NCBI GenBank assembly: GCA_030540495.1
Contig: JAUNWC010000014.1
Span: 4,317 to 13,318, forward strand
Direction: 5' to 3'
From: Bacteroidota bacterium
Lineage (GTDB): Bacteria; Bacteroidota; Bacteroidia; Bacteroidales; P3
DNA: 9,002 nt
Positions 5,329-9,002 of this stretch are shown piece after piece. How positions within the stretch are numbered: the first letter of the stretch is position 1; each line of letters opens with the position of its first letter. The notes beneath the pieces were generated by a model. The model searched no databases. It saw only the letters and a program-made list of their open reading frames with translations, and had not been told where the DNA came from. A program made the translations under genes and the position numbers.

Positions 5329-8148
5329 ATGATAACAAATAATTTTGCCAAACGCCATAACGGACCACAGGCACAAGATGTAGAAAAGATGCTCAAAACC
5401 ATAGGAGTATCCTCTATAGAAGAACTTATAGACAAAACAATCCCAAAACAGATTCGTTTGAAAAATGATTTGAATCTTCCTTTGGGTATGAATGAGTTTG
5501 AATACCTTAATCATATAAAAACTATTGCATCAAAAAATAAGATATACAAATCTTATATAGGACAAGGTTATTACAATACCATTTTGCCTGCAGTTTTGCA
5601 AAGAAATATTTTGGAAAATCCAGGTTGGTATACTTCTTATACTCCATATCAGGCAGAAATTTCTCAAGGTAGATTGGAGGCTCTATTTACCTATCAAACC
5701 CTTGTGGCTTCTATGACGGCTATGCCTCTAACCAACTGTTCTCTTTTGGACGAAGCAACTGCAGATGCTGAGGCAATGCTTATGTTTTATCATTCTCGTT
5801 CTCGTCAGCAACAAAAAGATAATGTAAATAAATTTTTTGTGGATGAAAACTTGTTTGCTCAGTGTATAGAGGTAATAAAGACTCGTGCTTTGCCAAAGGA
5901 TATTACTCTTGTGATAGGCAATGCAAAAGAGGTGGAATTGGACAATACCTATTTTGGAGCCATAGTTCAATATATAGGCAAATATGGTCAGGTAGAGAAT
6001 TATAAAGATTTTATATCAAAGGCAAAAGAACAAGGAGTAAGAGTTGCTATTGCTTGTGATTTGATGTCTTTGGCTCTTTTGACTCCTCCGGGAGAAATGG
6101 GAGCAGATGCTGTTACAGGAACATCTCAACGTTTTGGTAATCCTATGGGATTTGGAGGACCAAATGCCGCTTTCTTGGCAACCACAGACGAATTTAAACG
6201 TAATTTGCCGGGCAGAATTATAGGACAAACCGTTGATATGCAAGGCAACAAAGCCTTCCGTTTGGCTCTTCAAACAAGAGAACAACATATCAAACGCGAA
6301 AAAGCAACTTCAAATATATGCACAGCAACCGCTCTGATGGCAATAGTTAGTGCTATGTATGCTTGCTACCATGGAGCAGAGGGTATAAAAGAAATTGCTC
6401 TTGATATTCATTCTTTGGCAAAGAAACTTGCTTGTCAAGCCAAAAACTATGGTTATGAACAGAAGAATAAAGTATTTTTTGATACTCTTTGTTTCCAATC
6501 TCCTGTTAGCACAAAGAATGTTCAAGCAGAGGCTTTGAAGAATGAAATGAACTTCAATTACATAGATGACAATACTTTTAGCATTTCTTTAGACGAGACC
6601 ACTTCTTTGGAAGATGTTAATAATATACTTCTTGTTCTTGCAAAGGCTAACGGTAAAGAATTTAAGGCTTCGGATAAATGTTGTTGCGATAGCGAGGTAA
6701 TAAGCAACGAATTAAAACGTACTTCCGCCTTTATGACTGAAAAGGTATTCTCTCTATATCATTCTGAAACAGAAATGATGAGATACCTTAAAAAACTTGA
6801 AGTAAAGGACTTGTCTTTGAATCGTGCTATGATACCATTGGGTTCTTGTACAATGAAACTTAATGCCGCTATGGAGATGATACCTTTTACTTGGCCTGAG
6901 TTTGCAAGTATCCATCCTTTTGCTCCCGAAAACCAAGCCTTAGGTTACAAGGAAATGATAAGCAATTTGAATGATATACTTGCCGAGGTAACAGGCTTTG
7001 CTAAGGTTTGTTTCCAACCTAATTCTGGTGCTGCCGGTGAGTATGCAGGGCTTACTACTATAAGAAACTACCAAATAGCCAATGGACAAGCAAACAGAAC
7101 ACTTTGCTTAATACCTGCTTCTGCACATGGTACCAATCCTGCTTCTGCCGCTATGGCTGGTATGGATATTATTGTAGTAAAATCTACAGAGGATGGAGAG
7201 ATAGATGTAGAGGATTTGAGACAAAAGGCAGAGGAAAATAAAGACAGACTTTCTTGTTTGATGATAACCTATCCTTCCACACACGGAGTTTTTGAGGAAA
7301 GAATACTTGATATTGTAAATATAATACACTCTAACGGAGGTTTGGTTTATATGGATGGTGCAAATATGAATGCTCAAGTAGGTTGGACAGGACCTGGTTA
7401 CATAGGAGCAGATGTTTGCCATATGAATTTACACAAAACCTTTGCAATGCCTCACGGAGGCGGTGGTCCTGGTGTAGGTCCTATTGCTTGTAGTAAGGAA
7501 CTTGTAGAATACCTTCCTACAGAGAAAAAAGGAACTCCTGTCTCTGCCACTCCTTTTGGCTCGGCTATGTTGTTACCTATAACATATGCTTACCTTAAAC
7601 TACTTGGTAGAGATGGACTTAAAGAGGCAACGGCTTATGCTATTCTTAATGCTAACTATATGCGTTGTCGTTTGAAAGACCATTATAATATATTGTATCA
7701 TGGTTCTCAAGGAATGTGTGCCCATGAGTTTATTTTGGATTGTAATCAATTCTCTTTGACAAGTGGAGTACAATGTGGAGATATAGCAAAACGTCTTATG
7801 GACTATGGTTTCCATGCTCCTACTGTGGCTTTCCCAGTACATGGAACGCTTATGATAGAGCCAACAGAGAGTGAGCCATTGAGTGAGATAGACCGCTTAT
7901 GCGATGCTTTGATACAGATAAGAAAAGAGGTTAAAGAAATAGAAGAGGGTAGAGCAGATAAGAAAAACAATCTTATTATGAATGCTCCTCATACTATGCA
8001 AGTTATTTGTGCAGATGATTGGGACAGACCATACACAAGACAACAAGCCGCTTTCCCTCTACCTTATAACGACAAATATTGGCCAATGAGCGGAAAAGTA
8101 GATGATGCTTTTGGAGATAGAAATCTTGTTATCAAATGGCAAGAATAA
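5329..8148 (+). CDS. gcvP: Glycine dehydrogenase (decarboxylating), single-chain P-protein of the glycine cleavage system
   Basis: The P-protein is PLP-dependent: it decarboxylates glycine and passes the aminomethyl group to the lipoyl arm of GcvH. At 939 residues it is the fused form, with the two homologous halves that other bacteria encode as gcvPA and gcvPB. The N-terminal half begins FAKRHNGPQ and has the YIGQGYYNT and NPGWYTSYTPYQAEISQGR segments typical of the family. The C-terminal half has GSCTMKLN (from residue 505), SAHGTNPASAAMAG (His600), the PLP-binding Lys703 in HMNLHKTFA, and a glycine-rich loop GGGGPGVGP at 710-718. The start at 5329 follows an A-rich leader with no clear Shine-Dalgarno. 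gcvT, gcvH and lpd are not in the window, so the partners must be elsewhere. There is no room for a glycine riboswitch in the 61-bp leader. A strong terminator closes the gene. Confidence 0.97.
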   Translation: MITNNFAKRHNGPQAQDVEKMLKTIGVSSIEELIDKTIPKQIRLKNDLNLPLGMNEFEYLNHIKTIASKNKIYKSYIGQGYYNTILPAVLQRNILENPGWYTSYTPYQAEISQGRLEALFTYQTLVASMTAMPLTNCSLLDEATADAEAMLMFYHSRSRQQQKDNVNKFFVDENLFAQCIEVIKTRALPKDITLVIGNAKEVELDNTYFGAIVQYIGKYGQVENYKDFISKAKEQGVRVAIACDLMSLALLTPPGEMGADAVTGTSQRFGNPMGFGGPNAAFLATTDEFKRNLPGRIIGQTVDMQGNKAFRLALQTREQHIKREKATSNICTATALMAIVSAMYACYHGAEGIKEIALDIHSLAKKLACQAKNYGYEQKNKVFFDTLCFQSPVSTKNVQAEALKNEMNFNYIDDNTFSISLDETTSLEDVNNILLVLAKANGKEFKASDKCCCDSEVISNELKRTSAFMTEKVFSLYHSETEMMRYLKKLEVKDLSLNRAMIPLGSCTMKLNAAMEMIPFTWPEFASIHPFAPENQALGYKEMISNLNDILAEVTGFAKVCFQPNSGAAGEYAGLTTIRNYQIANGQANRTLCLIPASAHGTNPASAAMAGMDIIVVKSTEDGEIDVEDLRQKAEENKDRLSCLMITYPSTHGVFEERILDIVNIIHSNGGLVYMDGANMNAQVGWTGPGYIGADVCHMNLHKTFAMPHGGGGPGVGPIACSKELVEYLPTEKKGTPVSATPFGSAMLLPITYAYLKLLGRDGLKEATAYAILNANYMRCRLKDHYNILYHGSQGMCAHEFILDCNQFSLTSGVQCGDIAKRLMDYGFHAPTVAFPVHGTLMIEPTESEPLSEIDRLCDALIQIRKEVKEIEEGRADKKNNLIMNAPHTMQVICADDWDRPYTRQQAAFPLPYNDKYWPMSGKVDDAFGDRNLVIKWQE

Positions 8149-8162
8149 TAAAAATCTATATT

Positions 8163-8204
8163 AAAAAAATAAGGAGATGTTTTCTTGCATCTCCTTATTT
8201 TTTT
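8163..8204 (+). terminator. Strong intrinsic terminator after gcvP, possibly bidirectional
   Basis: A perfect 17-bp inverted repeat lies 14 bp after the gcvP stop. The left arm is 8163-8179 (seven A, then TAAGGAGATG), the loop is 8 nt (8180-8187), and the right arm is 8188-8204 (CATCTCCTTA, then seven T). The core GGAGATG/CATCTCC forms the stable stem. Because the arms end in A7 and T7, the structure has a U-tract on either strand. The rest of the gap up to 8292 is AT-rich, with no clear promoter match. Confidence 0.88.
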
Positions 8205-8292
8205 CTTCTTTATCTTAGACAATTTCAGATTATTAGAATGAAAGACTTTTATAGAAAAAATAATATTTTCAATTTTTTAACGTTTTTGTAAA

Positions 8293-8934
8293 ATGAAAAA
8301 GTTTATTTTAATAGTAGGTGCCTTGATATTAGGCTTAACAAGTTTAAATGCACAAAGTAATATGGAAACAAAGAAGAATTTTTCAAACAAAGCAGTTATT
8401 ACACCGTTGCCAGTATTGATTATTGCAACGTATGACGCTAATGGAAACCCAGATGCAATGAATGCAGCGTGGGGTGGTCAGTGTGGTCCAAAACATATTT
8501 GCTTTAATTTATCTAAACATCAGACAACTGAAAATTTAGAGTTGAAAAAGGCTTTTACTGTAAGTTTTGCAGACAAAAAGCATGTTGCTCAAAGCGATTA
8601 TTTTGGTATTGTTTCGGCAAAACAAGAACCTAACAAAATTGAAAAAGCAGGGATGCACGTTGTTAAAAGTCAATTTGTTGATGCTCCTGTTATTGTGGAA
8701 TATCCTTTAACAATTGAGTGTAAAGTTGTTGAAATGCAGACAACATTTTTAAATGAAATAAGAGTTGTTGGCGAAATAGTTAATACACAAGCAGATGAAA
8801 GCATACTTGACAAAGATGGCAACATAGATTTAGACAAATTAGAGCCTATAATGTTTGATAGTAGCAAAAACTATTATAGAGTTATTGGCGAAAAAGTTGG
8901 CAACGCTTGGTCTGACGGCAAGAAATTTAAGTAA
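8293..8934 (+). CDS. Flavin-reductase-like FMN-binding split-barrel protein with signal peptide
   Basis: The product has 213 residues. Residues 25 to the end follow the flavin reductase family (Flavin_Reduct split barrel, FMN-binding): ITPLPVLIIATYDANGNPDAMNAAWGG near the start, then LSKHQTTENLELKKAFTVSF, DYFGIVSA, KIEKAGMHVVKSQFVDAPVI, and VGEIVNTQADESILD, ending EKVGNAWSDGKKFK. Relatives I recall begin at about METKKNF, which here is Met24. The 23 preceding residues (MKKFILIVGALILGLTSLNAQSN) look like a standard signal peptide cleaved near Ala20, so the protein is probably exported to the periplasm. Substrate and electron donor are not evident. Ten of 15 leucine codons are TTA, against 2 of 26 in fabD. 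No convincing TAnnTTTG promoter or Shine-Dalgarno site precedes it, and it appears monocistronic. An internal start at 8362 cannot be excluded. Confidence 0.85.
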   Translation: MKKFILIVGALILGLTSLNAQSNMETKKNFSNKAVITPLPVLIIATYDANGNPDAMNAAWGGQCGPKHICFNLSKHQTTENLELKKAFTVSFADKKHVAQSDYFGIVSAKQEPNKIEKAGMHVVKSQFVDAPVIVEYPLTIECKVVEMQTTFLNEIRVVGEIVNTQADESILDKDGNIDLDKLEPIMFDSSKNYYRVIGEKVGNAWSDGKKFK

Positions 8935-8963
8935 ATCATAAGTAAATAGTTTTGATAAATTAA

Positions 8964-9002
8964 GATAGGTTTCGTAGGTTATAATAACTTGTGAAATCTA
9001 TC
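8964..9002. repeat. Long imperfect inverted repeat (18-bp hairpin) touching the right edge
   Basis: The last 39 bases fold end to end. The left arm is 8964-8981, the loop TAA is 8982-8984 and the right arm is 8985-9002. Fourteen of the 18 pairs are Watson-Crick and four are G-T (G-U in RNA), with no bulge. It begins 29 bp after the flavin reductase stop. It could be that gene's terminator if a T-tract follows just outside the window, or the edge of a longer inverted repeat. The four G-T positions favour a function as RNA rather than as a DNA palindrome. Confidence 0.55.

Noticed and set aside
8205..8292. TAnnTTTG promoter ahead of the flavin-reductase gene
   Set aside because: The nearest resemblance (TAACG then TTTTTG near 8279-8289) has the wrong internal spacing and lies too close to the ATG; no other match was seen.
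1..9002. Novel multigene system, mobile element, CRISPR array or defence island
   Set aside because: All seven genes fall into known families, six of them ordinary core or envelope genes, and no transposase, integrase, tandem repeat array or toxin-antitoxin pair was seen.

Overview
The window looks like an ordinary chromosomal segment of an AT-rich Bacteroidota (Bacteroidetes) bacterium. Four things point there. The first gene resembles the Bacteroidetes-type putative porin family. NusB has the long form (329 residues) typical of that phylum. There is a small DUF1573 lipoprotein-like gene. Three intergenic promoters match the phylum-specific -33 TTG / -7 TAnnTTTG pattern rather than the sigma70 consensus. 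Shine-Dalgarno sites are weak or absent and the start codons follow A-rich leaders, which also fits. I cannot name a genus.

Left half (minus strand, read from about 4280 down to 1): nusB (transcription antitermination/rRNA synthesis factor) is followed, with a 44-nt overlap, by a DUF1573 protein. A candidate intrinsic terminator then overlaps the promoter of trxB (thioredoxin reductase). trxB is followed after 18 bp by a large outer-membrane porin-like gene that runs off the left edge of the window. nusB-DUF1573 and trxB-porin therefore read as two short transcription units in tandem.

Right half (plus strand): fabD (malonyl-CoA:ACP transacylase, fatty acid synthesis) is transcribed divergently from nusB out of a compact shared promoter region centred on the palindrome TTGTACAA. 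It is followed after 61 bp by gcvP (single-chain glycine decarboxylase P-protein), which ends in a strong perfect-stem terminator. Next comes a flavin-reductase-like FMN-binding protein that carries an N-terminal signal peptide. Its leucine codon choice differs from that of fabD. The window closes with a long imperfect hairpin abutting its right edge.

The genes cover general housekeeping: RNA synthesis, thiol redox, lipid synthesis, one-carbon metabolism and envelope. I see no CRISPR array, transposase, integrase, tRNA, rRNA, toxin-antitoxin pair or recognisable defence system, and no convincing undescribed multigene system. The most interesting items are the apparently exported flavin reductase, the back-to-back nusB/fabD promoters, the duplicated start region in the nusB leader, the terminator/promoter overlap before trxB, and the edge hairpin.
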